Shown one piece after another: positions 54,622 through 63,272 of a DNA stretch of 64,000 nucleotides. Location: contig CAZMAR010000002.1 of NCBI GenBank assembly GCA_964564635.1, positions 124,001 through 188,000 of the forward strand, given 5' to 3'. Under the pieces are notes generated by a model. It saw only the letters and a list, made by a program, of their open reading frames with translations. It did not search any database and was not told the origin of the DNA. This DNA comes from Tepidaquicella sp964564635 (lineage in GTDB: Bacteria > Bacteroidota > Ignavibacteria > Tepidaquicellales > Tepidaquicellaceae). Positions within the stretch are counted from its first letter, which is position 1, and each line of letters starts with the position of its first letter. Made by a program: the position numbers and the translations under genes.

Positions 54622-55455
54622 ATGAAAAAAACTTATTTAATTTTAGTATTAGTTTTTTTCCCTATTTTTTGTTTTTCTCAAACAGGAGATTCTCTTTTAA
54701 ATATGGCAGACGAGGCGCTTTTTAAAAAAGATTATGATTTAGCCGCTACCTATTTTAAAAAATATATTGAAATTAACCCCAGCTCTGCTAATGCATATGT
54801 GGGTTTAGGGGTTACCTTTATAGAAAGGAAATTATATGATTCAGCCTATTACTGTTTTAACTATGCTGTAACTCTTGAACCAGAGAATTCACGAGCTTTA
54901 ACAAGCAGAGCGTCTATTTTACTATTATATAAAAACTATGATGATGCTTATAGAGATTTAATTGCCTCCTTGAAAATTGATTCAACTTATATGAGTACTT
55001 ATGTAACCCTTGCAACCTATTACTGTTTAATAAACGATATCCCAAAAGCATATAAGATTCTTGAAAAGGCTCTTTCAGTTAATCCAAATTCAATTGATGT
55101 ATATATGAACAGAGGAGCCCTAAATTTGCAACTGGATAAATATTTAGATGCTTTAAACGATGTAAATAAAGTTTTAGAGTTAGACCCCAATAATGTAAAA
55201 GCTATGTATTTTAGAGGTACTATTTACCGATATTTAAAGGAGTATGAGAAAGCTATGCTTGATTATGAAAAAGCTTTATCTTTTGAACCTGACAATGGGG
55301 AAATTTTTGTGAGAAGAGGTATTTTATATCTTGATATGGGAGAATACCAGAAAGCCTTAGAGGATATGGAGTATGGATATAAATTAAATCCCGAGCTAAA
55401 ATCACAAACTGAAAATTTCTATAATCAAGTTCTTGAGAAACTAAAGAAGAATTAA
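54622..55455 (+). CDS. Exported TPR repeat protein (first of a tandem pair)
   Basis: The signal peptide (about residues 1-20, ending IFCFSQ) is followed by about seven TPR units from residue ~25 to the end, with the usual pattern of Y-L-G and A-P positions (INPSSANAYVGLGVTF, LDPNNVKAMYFRGT, FEPDNGEIFVRRG). It should act as a periplasmic or secreted protein-binding scaffold. The next gene, 8 bases downstream, encodes a similar exported TPR protein, so the pair probably arose by duplication. No specific partner is evident. Confidence 0.78.
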   Translation: MKKTYLILVLVFFPIFCFSQTGDSLLNMADEALFKKDYDLAATYFKKYIEINPSSANAYVGLGVTFIERKLYDSAYYCFNYAVTLEPENSRALTSRASILLLYKNYDDAYRDLIASLKIDSTYMSTYVTLATYYCLINDIPKAYKILEKALSVNPNSIDVYMNRGALNLQLDKYLDALNDVNKVLELDPNNVKAMYFRGTIYRYLKEYEKAMLDYEKALSFEPDNGEIFVRRGILYLDMGEYQKALEDMEYGYKLNPELKSQTENFYNQVLEKLKKN

Positions 55456-55463
55456 ATTCTATT

Positions 55464-56279
55464 ATGAAAAAGTTCTTATTATTTTTGCTCTTTCCATTTA
55501 TTACATATTCACAGGATAATCCAACCCAATTATTTCTTTTGGGTGAAGCAGCATTAAACGGTTTTGATTGCAATAATGCAATTAATTATCTTTCACAATA
55601 TCTGGAGGTAAATACCAACGATTTTGTAGCTCTTGAAATGCGAGGAAGAGCATACGAATTATGTAAAAAATACGATGAAGCAATCTCTGATCTTTCAAGT
55701 TCAATTTTTATAAATCGTCAATATGAAAAAGCATATATAAGTAGAGGTAAGCTTTATATTTTACTTCATGAATATGATAATTCAATTTCAGATTTTAGTA
55801 ATGCACTTATGATAAATCCCCAGGATTCATTAGCATATCTACAAAGAGGTATTGCATATTTATTTTTAGATAATTACAGTGCTGCATTATCAGATTTTTC
55901 GAGCGCAATTAGTGTTAATCCTCAATATTCTGAAGCATATAGATATAGAGGGTCGCTATATTACAAAATGGGAAATAAAAATGATGCGATTGCTGATTTT
56001 AATAAAGCTATAGAATATGATAAAAATAATTATGATGCATATATGGATAGGGGTAGAGTATATTTCATCGAAGGGAAATTTTCCGAGGCGTTAGCAGATT
56101 ATAATTTTGCATATAATATTAATAGCACAGATCCAGAACTATTTATTAGAAGAGGTTACACTTATAAAATGTTGAAAGATTATTCGAAAGCATTAGCTGA
56201 TTTTAAGACTGCCTGTGAACTTGATAATTTTTATTGCAAGCAATTAGAAAATGAAATTGAAGAACTTAAAAATTATTAA
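55464..56279 (+). CDS. Exported TPR repeat protein (second of a tandem pair)
   Basis: A short signal peptide (about residues 1-17, ending FITYSQ) leads into about seven TPR units (VNTNDFVALEMRGRAYELC, INPQDSLAYLQRGIAYLF, VNPQYSEAYRYRGSLYYKM). It resembles the upstream gene in size and layout, though identity is modest. Three cysteines near the C-terminus (CELDNFYCK, plus C34 in DCNNA) are unlike its neighbour. A lipoprotein gene follows after 22 bases, then era. Confidence 0.78.
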   Translation: MKKFLLFLLFPFITYSQDNPTQLFLLGEAALNGFDCNNAINYLSQYLEVNTNDFVALEMRGRAYELCKKYDEAISDLSSSIFINRQYEKAYISRGKLYILLHEYDNSISDFSNALMINPQDSLAYLQRGIAYLFLDNYSAALSDFSSAISVNPQYSEAYRYRGSLYYKMGNKNDAIADFNKAIEYDKNNYDAYMDRGRVYFIEGKFSEALADYNFAYNINSTDPELFIRRGYTYKMLKDYSKALADFKTACELDNFYCKQLENEIEELKNY

Positions 56280-56301
56280 TATAATTAAGATTTCAAATTA
56301 T

Positions 56302-56817
56302 ATGAAAAAGTTATTAATAATTTTTTTATCCTTAATTTTAATAACTGTTGGATGTAAAAAAAGCACTGACGATATTACTGTAAAACACAAAGATACTAAA
56401 AACGATTCCACATTAAATTATAATAACACACCACAAACAAGTTCTCACCCAGATGAAACTGGAAAAATAAATGAAGAATATCAAACTGGTGACAATACAA
56501 TTTCACAAAAGAAAGGAACTGAGCAACGAAAAGAAATTACCACAAAAGAGGTGAATGATTATATTAATAAAACTGTAACTGTAAAAGGATATGTTGCCGA
56601 GGTTGTTTTGAGACCAAAAGTAAATTATTTAAATTTTGATAAGAAGTATCCAGATAATACTTTTACTGCTGTTATTTTTCCTGATGATATGTATAAGTTC
56701 GAGGATTTAATGAAGTATCAGAACAAAAATGTAAAAGTTACTGGCAGAATATCATTATATAAAGGTAAACCTCAGATAGTAATAAACTCAACTTCTCAAT
56801 TAAAAATAGTAAATTAA
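56302..56817 (+). CDS. Lipoprotein with OB-fold-like domain
   Basis: I place the start at the ATG at 56302, where a lipoprotein signal with lipobox ITVGC begins (C18 lipidated); an upstream in-frame ATG at 56251 overlaps the preceding gene and would hide the signal. A Thr/Asn/Lys-rich linker leads to an OB-fold-like domain from about residue 80: VTVKGYVAEV, NTFTAVIFPDD and NVKVTGRISLYKGKPQIVI. Such lipoprotein OB domains occur in the periplasm and bind unknown ligands. It ends 4 bases before era. Confidence 0.68.
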   Translation: MKKLLIIFLSLILITVGCKKSTDDITVKHKDTKNDSTLNYNNTPQTSSHPDETGKINEEYQTGDNTISQKKGTEQRKEITTKEVNDYINKTVTVKGYVAEVVLRPKVNYLNFDKKYPDNTFTAVIFPDDMYKFEDLMKYQNKNVKVTGRISLYKGKPQIVINSTSQLKIVN

Positions 56818-56821
56818 TTGT

Positions 56822-57685
56822 ATGAAAAAATGTGGATATGTTGCAATTGTTGGTGAGCCGAATGTAGGGAAGTCAACCCTGCTGAATGCTTTTCTTAATT
56901 TTAATTTATCGATAATAAATAAAAAGGCTCAAACAACAAGAAATAAAATAATTGGTGCTTTAACGGAAAATAATTACCAAATAATATTTATAGATACACC
57001 GGGAATAATAGAGCCGAAATATGAACTTCAAAATTTTATGGTTTCAAATATTAAATCCTCTGTAAAAGAAGCTGATGTTATTGTTTATCTTTTTGATATA
57101 GTGAATTATAAAAATCTTGGTTCGTTAAATGTGGAAAAAGATAAAAAGCATATTTTTGCATTAAATAAAATAGACTTGGTTAAAGAAGATGAAGTGGAAA
57201 AAATACTGCACTTTTTTTCACAAGAAAAACCCGAAGAAACAGTGATACCTATTTCAGCTGTAAATAGAATTAACCTTGATGTATTGAAAAACAAAATAGT
57301 AGAATTACTGCCAGAATCAGAGTTTCTTTATGATGAGGATTTTTTAACAGATAGACCCGAAAAGTTTTTTGTGGCGGAAATTATTAGAAATTGTATTTTG
57401 GATTTATTTGAAAAAGAAGTTCCCTATAGTGTATTTGTGGAAATTCCTTTATTCAAAGAAAAGAAGGAAGGTAAAGATTATATTGAAGCGGAAATAATTG
57501 TTGAAAGAGAATCTCAGAAAGTAATTATAATTGGAAAAGAAGGTAAAAAATTAAAACAACTTGGTGAAGTAGCAAGAGTAGCAATAGAAAATTTTCTCGG
57601 CAGACCTGTGTTTTTAAAATTATTTGTTAAGGTAAGAAAGAACTGGAGAAAGAATAAGGATTTTTTAAAAATGCATTATAATTAA
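56822..57685 (+). CDS. era: Ribosome-associated GTPase Era
   Basis: Era binds 16S rRNA near its 3' end and is needed for 30S maturation. The G domain has GEPNVGKSTL (11-20), the effector loop KAQTTRNKIIG, DTPGIIEP and NKID; the C-terminal KH domain includes VIIIGKEGKKLKQLG and KLFVKVRKNWR. The 287 residues are normal. It ends 2 bases from the convergent stop of the next gene. Confidence 0.96.
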   Translation: MKKCGYVAIVGEPNVGKSTLLNAFLNFNLSIINKKAQTTRNKIIGALTENNYQIIFIDTPGIIEPKYELQNFMVSNIKSSVKEADVIVYLFDIVNYKNLGSLNVEKDKKHIFALNKIDLVKEDEVEKILHFFSQEKPEETVIPISAVNRINLDVLKNKIVELLPESEFLYDEDFLTDRPEKFFVAEIIRNCILDLFEKEVPYSVFVEIPLFKEKKEGKDYIEAEIIVERESQKVIIIGKEGKKLKQLGEVARVAIENFLGRPVFLKLFVKVRKNWRKNKDFLKMHYN

Positions 57686-57687
57686 GT

Positions 57688-58980
57688 TTATCTTATAGCA
57701 CTAAAGACCCACAGTTCAGAATATAAAATTGCTTTATATCCTAAATCATTTGAAAATATTCTTGGTTTAGCAAAATCATCAACAGATATGTAAGGAACAT
57801 ATTTCATAACCTGCCAGCTGAATTCATTTCCTTTTAAAATACCAAAGCTTTTTGATACTGGTGACTTGAGAGTTCTCTCAAGCGTAACAATATAGTAATC
57901 ACCAACGGGATTAAATCCGTGAAAATGAACAACATATATTCCGCTACCGGAGCCCCATTCATAAGTAAATAAAGTATTATTATTAACAAAAGAAAATCTA
58001 TTCTGAGGTGTAATCAAAAATGGGGGTTCTTCCCTTGAAATTGTAAGAGTAGAATTTGGATAAGTATATTCATAATTTTCAATATATGCACCCCCCTTTA
58101 ATGTCATTCTGCCTTTTACTCTAAGTCTGTAGCCAAGTTGAAGATTTAATGGTACCAGTATGTTAGCAGTTATTAAATCTCCTTCGGTTTTATTTAGTAA
58201 CATTTCGGCGTTTCTGTGAAGTGATAAAAAATCTGCATAAACAGAAAGTTCTTTTTTCTCATAACTGCCCGATGGGAAGTAAATGGTTATTATAGATTCA
58301 CCAGGAGTGTTATAAAAACTAAGGGTATCAAATATAACATTTTGCGGATAAAAACCTTTAGATACCGAAATAACTTTTTCTCCTAATTTCTCATACCGTG
58401 TTTGAGACTTTTCAAGATATATTACTCTTCCGTTTATTGTGCTTACATTAGAGGGCCAATTAATCTGTAATAATTTTGTTTTTTCTCCTGCAGATGCAAA
58501 TATATCGGGGGAGTAAAATATTTCATCACTTAAAAACTTAATTATTGCACTTCTGCCGGCTGGAATTGGATTAAAATCTACTCTAATTACCTCCGAATTT
58601 ATTTCTCTTGGTATTTCTACTCCAAATAATTTTAGCTCTGGATTTAGAATAGATAAATTTTGGTATAGAACACCAATTGAATTTGCTGAATCAATAATAA
58701 CAAGATCATAAGGGTATGTTTCAATAATTATTTTAAACTCACCTCTTATGTTAGTTATTGCACTACCGCCTGAGGATATAATGACCCTTACATTAGGAAC
58801 AGGAAAATTTTTCTCATCAAGTACCTGTCCTTCAACAATATAGCCGGAATTAATAGATTCTTTTTTTGAACTTGCTAATAGAAACTCTGATAAAAAGATT
58901 GTAGAAATAAATAAAACTAATATAAAACTTTTAATCAACGGAAATTCTTTTTTACAATATAAAATTGTTTCTTTTAACAC
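57688..58980 (-). CDS. Exported protein of unknown function with carboxypeptidase-regulatory-like domain
   Basis: I do not recognise the whole protein. It starts with GTG at 58980; residues ~15-37 form a signal or anchor. Residues ~45-115 resemble a CarboxypepD_reg beta-sandwich (YIVEGQVLDEKNFPVPNVRV, AITNIRGEFKI), common in surface proteins of this phylum. The rest, to residue 430, is beta-rich without a known motif. It follows uvrB by 19 bases, so it is the last gene of that run. A periplasmic or cell-surface location is likely. Confidence 0.6.
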   Translation of the reverse strand: MLKETILYCKKEFPLIKSFILVLFISTIFLSEFLLASSKKESINSGYIVEGQVLDEKNFPVPNVRVIISSGGSAITNIRGEFKIIIETYPYDLVIIDSANSIGVLYQNLSILNPELKLFGVEIPREINSEVIRVDFNPIPAGRSAIIKFLSDEIFYSPDIFASAGEKTKLLQINWPSNVSTINGRVIYLEKSQTRYEKLGEKVISVSKGFYPQNVIFDTLSFYNTPGESIITIYFPSGSYEKKELSVYADFLSLHRNAEMLLNKTEGDLITANILVPLNLQLGYRLRVKGRMTLKGGAYIENYEYTYPNSTLTISREEPPFLITPQNRFSFVNNNTLFTYEWGSGSGIYVVHFHGFNPVGDYYIVTLERTLKSPVSKSFGILKGNEFSWQVMKYVPYISVDDFAKPRIFSNDLGYKAILYSELWVFSAIR

Positions 58981-58999
58981 TCAATATAAAACCTGTAAA

Positions 59000-61009
59000 T
59001 TATTTTGAAAGTCTTTCTATCTCATCACGAAGTTCAGCAGCTCTTTCGAACTCTAAATCTTTTGCAGCATTAATCATTTCCTGGCGTAATTGTTCAATGA
59101 GATTTTTTCTTTCTTCTTCATTCATATTTTTAAACAATGGTTCTGTTACAACACTCAAACTTGTTTTATAGGTGGTTTTTCTTTTATATTTAGTTTTTGA
59201 ATCTGCTACAATTGTTGTGGACATAATATCTTCATAACTTTTATAGATAGTTTTAGGTTCAATTTTATTTATTCTGTTATATTCTTCCTGCATCTTTCTT
59301 CTTCTATTTGTTTCATCTATTACCTTTTTCATTGAATCAGTAATTTTATCGGCATACATAATAACCATTCCATTAACATTTCTTGCTGTTCTGCCAGCAG
59401 TCTGTAAAAGAGATTTTTCAGAACGCAAAAACCCCTCTTTATCAGCATCTAATATAGCTACTAAAGAAACTTCAGGTAAATCTAATCCTTCTCTTAATAA
59501 ATTAACCCCGACTAAGACATCAAACTCTCCAAGTCTTAATCCTCTAATTATTTCCACTCTGTCGAGAGATTCAACTTCAGAATGCATATATTTTACTCGT
59601 ATTCCAATATTTTTAAGGTAATCTGTTAAATCTTCACTCATTCTTTTCGTTAGAGTAGTAATTAAAACTCGTTCTTTTGCTTTTGCTCTCTTTCTTATTT
59701 CTGCAATTAAGTCATCAATTTGATTTTTAACGGGTCTTACCTGAATTTCTGGGTCGAGTAATCCGGTTGGTCTGATAATTTGTTCTACAACAACTCCACC
59801 ACTTTTTTCAAGTTCATAATCTCCGGGGGTTGCACTGACATAAATAACTTGATTGATTAAACTTTCCCATTCTTCAAATGTTAAAGGTCTATTATCTAAT
59901 GCTGAAGGTAACCTAAACCCATGTTCTACAAGAGTTTCTTTACGAAATCTATCTCCGTTATACATCGCTCTTATTTGCGGTATCGTTACATGTGATTCAT
60001 CAATAATGAGAAGATAATCTTCTGGAAAATAATCAAAAAGACATGCCGGTCTTGAACCCGGTGGCCTTCCTTCAAGATGGCGGGAATAGTTTTCTATACC
60101 AGAGCAATAGCCGACCTCTTTAATCATTTCAAGATCAAAATTTGTTCTTTGTTCTAATCTTTGCGCTTCAATTAATTTATTCTGACTTCTCAAAAAAGCT
60201 ACTCTTTCTTCTAATTCTTCTCTTATAGTTTTTATTGCATTTTCTATTTTTTGTGGGGTCGTTATAAAATATTTTGCAGGGTAAATAGATACAACATTAT
60301 CTCTGCTAACAATTTTTCCTGTTGAAGCATTTATACGAAAAACATTCTCAATCATATTATCAACTATTTCAATTCTAACTCCTAAATCCTGTTCATCGGC
60401 AGGTATTATATCAATTGAATCACCTCTGACTCGAAAAGTTCCTCTTTTAAATTCAACATCGTTTCTAATATAATGTATATCAACAAGTTTTCTCATTAAT
60501 TCTTTTCTTGTTATTATTTGATTTTTTTTCAAAATAAGAACTTGTTCTGCAAACTCCTGTGGAGAACCAATACCATAAATACAACTGACAGAAGCAACAA
60601 TAATTACATCTCTTCGCCCCTCAAGAAGAGCAGCAGTTGCCTTTAATCGCAATCTATCAATTTCTTCATTAATAGATAGGTCCTTTGCAATATAAGTATC
60701 TGTTGATGGGATGTATGCTTCCGGTTGATAGTAATCATAGTATGAAATAAAAAACTCCACCCTATTTTCGGGAAAGTACTTTTTAAATTCTCCATACAAT
60801 TGTGCAGCAAGTGTTTTATTATGAGACATTACAAGAACAGGTTTTTGTACATTATTAATTACATGAGAAATAGAAAAGGTTTTTCCTGAACCCGTAATGC
60901 CTAAAAACACTTGATGTTTAATGTTTTGCATAATACCCCTGGTTAGTTCCTCAATTGCTTTTGGTTGATCACCTTTTGGGGAATAATCTGATATAAGTTT
61001 AAATCTCAT
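59000..61009 (-). CDS. uvrB: Excinuclease ABC subunit B
   Basis: UvrB is the damage-verifying helicase-like subunit of nucleotide excision repair. Walker A GITGSGKT is at 37-44, the beta-hairpin includes YYDYYQPEAYIPSTDTYI, helicase motifs follow (LIIDESHV, YVSATPGDYE, GVNLLREGLDLPEV, TAGRTARN), and a C-terminal UVR motif (AKDLEFERAAELRDEI) binds UvrC/UvrA. The 669 residues are normal. I see no dinB-like operator upstream, so the two repair genes are not obviously co-regulated. Confidence 0.97.
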   Translation of the reverse strand: MRFKLISDYSPKGDQPKAIEELTRGIMQNIKHQVFLGITGSGKTFSISHVINNVQKPVLVMSHNKTLAAQLYGEFKKYFPENRVEFFISYYDYYQPEAYIPSTDTYIAKDLSINEEIDRLRLKATAALLEGRRDVIIVASVSCIYGIGSPQEFAEQVLILKKNQIITRKELMRKLVDIHYIRNDVEFKRGTFRVRGDSIDIIPADEQDLGVRIEIVDNMIENVFRINASTGKIVSRDNVVSIYPAKYFITTPQKIENAIKTIREELEERVAFLRSQNKLIEAQRLEQRTNFDLEMIKEVGYCSGIENYSRHLEGRPPGSRPACLFDYFPEDYLLIIDESHVTIPQIRAMYNGDRFRKETLVEHGFRLPSALDNRPLTFEEWESLINQVIYVSATPGDYELEKSGGVVVEQIIRPTGLLDPEIQVRPVKNQIDDLIAEIRKRAKAKERVLITTLTKRMSEDLTDYLKNIGIRVKYMHSEVESLDRVEIIRGLRLGEFDVLVGVNLLREGLDLPEVSLVAILDADKEGFLRSEKSLLQTAGRTARNVNGMVIMYADKITDSMKKVIDETNRRRKMQEEYNRINKIEPKTIYKSYEDIMSTTIVADSKTKYKRKTTYKTSLSVVTEPLFKNMNEEERKNLIEQLRQEMINAAKDLEFERAAELRDEIERLSK

Positions 61010-61054
61010 CTTTATAAGTCAATTGATATTGTCTGAATTTAAAGGGATAAAAAT

Positions 61055-62989
61055 TTATTGGTTGTCAATCTCTATTAAATATTTACTTGCTTCTTCATTA
61101 TAGGGGTCCAGTTCTAATACCTTTTGAAAATCATCTTTGGCTTCGCTGAAGCAAGAAGTTTTATAATATGCAACACCTCTCAGAAAGTATGCAGAAGAAC
61201 AATTAGGAATGTATTTTAAAACTTCTGTGGATATGATTTTACATTCTTCGAAAAGAGATTTTTCTTCAAATAAAGCATAAATCTTAATATAAACTTTAAC
61301 TTTCTCTTCTGAATCTGCAATAACTTTTGAAAAATATTTTACAGATTCATCATAAATTCCTTCTTTAAAAAGCAAATCTGCTAAGTATATATTTACAAGG
61401 TTGGACTTATAATGGTTTCTGTATTTATAGGCAATTTTTTCTGATTCGTTTACTAATATTTGTCTCCATTTTTCAGGGTCATTCTCATTTTCTTTTTGCT
61501 TTAGGGAAAGTCTTAATATTTCATACGCAATTTCCTCATCATATACTAATTTTAATGATTTTATTTTTTCTTCAAAATCAGTAGGAAATCTAAATACAGA
61601 ACGGATTTTCTCGTTTTCATAGTAAACTTTAATATAATTATCAAAGAAATGTATAGGACCTAAAACCAGAGAGTTTTTTATATTCTGTCTTCCCATTAAT
61701 CTATCTAAAGTAAAGGTCATTTCAGTACCCATTGTATAAAACATAGCAAATCCTGATAGTCCTTCTCTAATGAGTGAGTCAATCACTTCCTTTTTGCTAT
61801 ATTTAATTTCTTTGATAACTTTTTTGAAATATTGAAAATCTTTTTCCAACAGTGATAAGGGTCTGTTTTCCTCTGAAATCGGAGCAATATAATTTAAAAT
61901 ACCACCAGACTGCACCTCGTTTAAAATATATACTAAAGTTGAGTCTGAACCTCTAATTGTATAAGGAAGAATATTTGTATATATCTGGTTTCTCCCTTTT
62001 AAAAATAGTTGCCGTGTAACATACTTAATAAGATTAAAATAATTCTCTCCAAAAGTTTCAACATTCACATAGGTTTCTTTATTAATTTGATTACTTAAGT
62101 AATTATCATAAACTTCAAATCCTAAAGAAAAATTTATTTTTGAATTTATACTAACTTCATAAGGTAACAATTGGAAGACTCTATTTTTTATCTCAAAAGT
62201 AAGCAATTCTTCATCTCTTTTATATTTGTTAATTGCCTTTGCGATTTTTTCCTTATAAAGATATATTCCGCCCAAATTGCTGAAGGATGAGGGATTAATT
62301 ACTTTATAGATGTTGTATAGAGGTGAATTGTTTATTGCGTATTGAAAACACAAATTTACTTTCTCTTTATCAAGTTTAAGATTCTTTGCATATTCAGGGA
62401 AATTATCTTCTATTATTTGATAATAATCAACATCTTTTTCATTCAATAAATTTAATATTAATTCAGCGTTAGAGTAATTATATTTTAATTCGAAGGCAAT
62501 ATTTAAAGTATCAAATACATTTAAAAAAGGCTTTTTCTCCTTGTAAGATTTGGAGTTAAAAGGAGAACCCTTTTGAAGAGGTGCAAGTATATAAGCGGTA
62601 TAAATTAATCCATTTAATGTATTGCTTGCGTCGAAATATGTAAAAGCGGATTCAAGCCTTTGCTTAAAATCTGTTGGCTTTATCATTGAATCTAATTCTG
62701 CAATGTAAATTAATTCTTTAACCTGATCAAGAGACTCAAGAAGGGAAAGATTTTTAAACAGTATTCTTGCATCGGCTATATCAATTGTTTTTTCTAATTC
62801 TTCAATTAGTCCTTTAGAGGTTGTGGAAACATCATAATTACCATAAATAAATTCAACCCATTCCCATTCTTTATTGAAATTAAAACCATAATATGGTTGA
62901 GTAAAAGATGAGTTTAAAAGTAAAAAAACAAAAAGAGTGGTTAACGATATTTTAAGAAAGTTAGTTTTTATATTAAAAATTGTTTTCAA
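61055..62989 (-). CDS. Exported protein of unknown function with C-terminal TPR repeats
   Basis: I do not recognise this 644-residue protein. It starts with TTG at 62989 and has a signal peptide of about 31 residues (SLTTLFVFLLLNSSFTQ). The central part is helical without a family signature. Residues ~530-640 contain TPR-like units, the last being YKTSCFSEAKDDFQKVLELD. It lies between clpS (6 bases) and uvrB (45 bases) on the same strand, following dacB. A periplasmic or secreted scaffold is likely. Confidence 0.6.
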   Translation of the reverse strand: MKTIFNIKTNFLKISLTTLFVFLLLNSSFTQPYYGFNFNKEWEWVEFIYGNYDVSTTSKGLIEELEKTIDIADARILFKNLSLLESLDQVKELIYIAELDSMIKPTDFKQRLESAFTYFDASNTLNGLIYTAYILAPLQKGSPFNSKSYKEKKPFLNVFDTLNIAFELKYNYSNAELILNLLNEKDVDYYQIIEDNFPEYAKNLKLDKEKVNLCFQYAINNSPLYNIYKVINPSSFSNLGGIYLYKEKIAKAINKYKRDEELLTFEIKNRVFQLLPYEVSINSKINFSLGFEVYDNYLSNQINKETYVNVETFGENYFNLIKYVTRQLFLKGRNQIYTNILPYTIRGSDSTLVYILNEVQSGGILNYIAPISEENRPLSLLEKDFQYFKKVIKEIKYSKKEVIDSLIREGLSGFAMFYTMGTEMTFTLDRLMGRQNIKNSLVLGPIHFFDNYIKVYYENEKIRSVFRFPTDFEEKIKSLKLVYDEEIAYEILRLSLKQKENENDPEKWRQILVNESEKIAYKYRNHYKSNLVNIYLADLLFKEGIYDESVKYFSKVIADSEEKVKVYIKIYALFEEKSLFEECKIISTEVLKYIPNCSSAYFLRGVAYYKTSCFSEAKDDFQKVLELDPYNEEASKYLIEIDNQ

Positions 62990-62995
62990 AGTAAA

Positions 62996-63262
62996 TTACT
63001 CAATTTTTGTAATTAGTCCAATTTCCTTTAAAACATCATCAATTCTTTTCAACTCATGATATTCACCTGATTTAACAACTGCCTTTCCCGTTGTATGTGC
63101 AATCATTGCTATCTGTTCACAATGAAGAATGTCAAAACCTGTGGCTTTCATGAGTTGAAGAACTACATCCTCCCAGTAATGTTCGGAGTTGAACAAGATT
63201 AATCTTCTTAAAATATCAGTTTCATCATCTCGAATTATTTGTTCTTTTTCTTTTTCAGACAT
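62996..63262 (-). CDS. clpS: ClpS-family adaptor with variant N-degron pocket
   Basis: An 88-residue ClpS-like adaptor, which normally delivers N-end-rule substrates to ClpAP/ClpCP. The beta-strand and helix pattern RRLILFNSEHYWEDVVLQLM and the later IAHTTGKAVV match the family, and H56 corresponds to the conserved pocket histidine. The usual NDD after the first strand is NSE here (N25, S26, E27), so the acidic residue that contacts the substrate amino terminus is replaced by serine. It sits between dacB and an exported TPR gene; no clpA or clpC is in the window. Confidence 0.75.
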   Translation of the reverse strand: MSEKEKEQIIRDDETDILRRLILFNSEHYWEDVVLQLMKATGFDILHCEQIAMIAHTTGKAVVKSGEYHELKRIDDVLKEIGLITKIE

Positions 63263-63272
63263 TGGGTATTAA

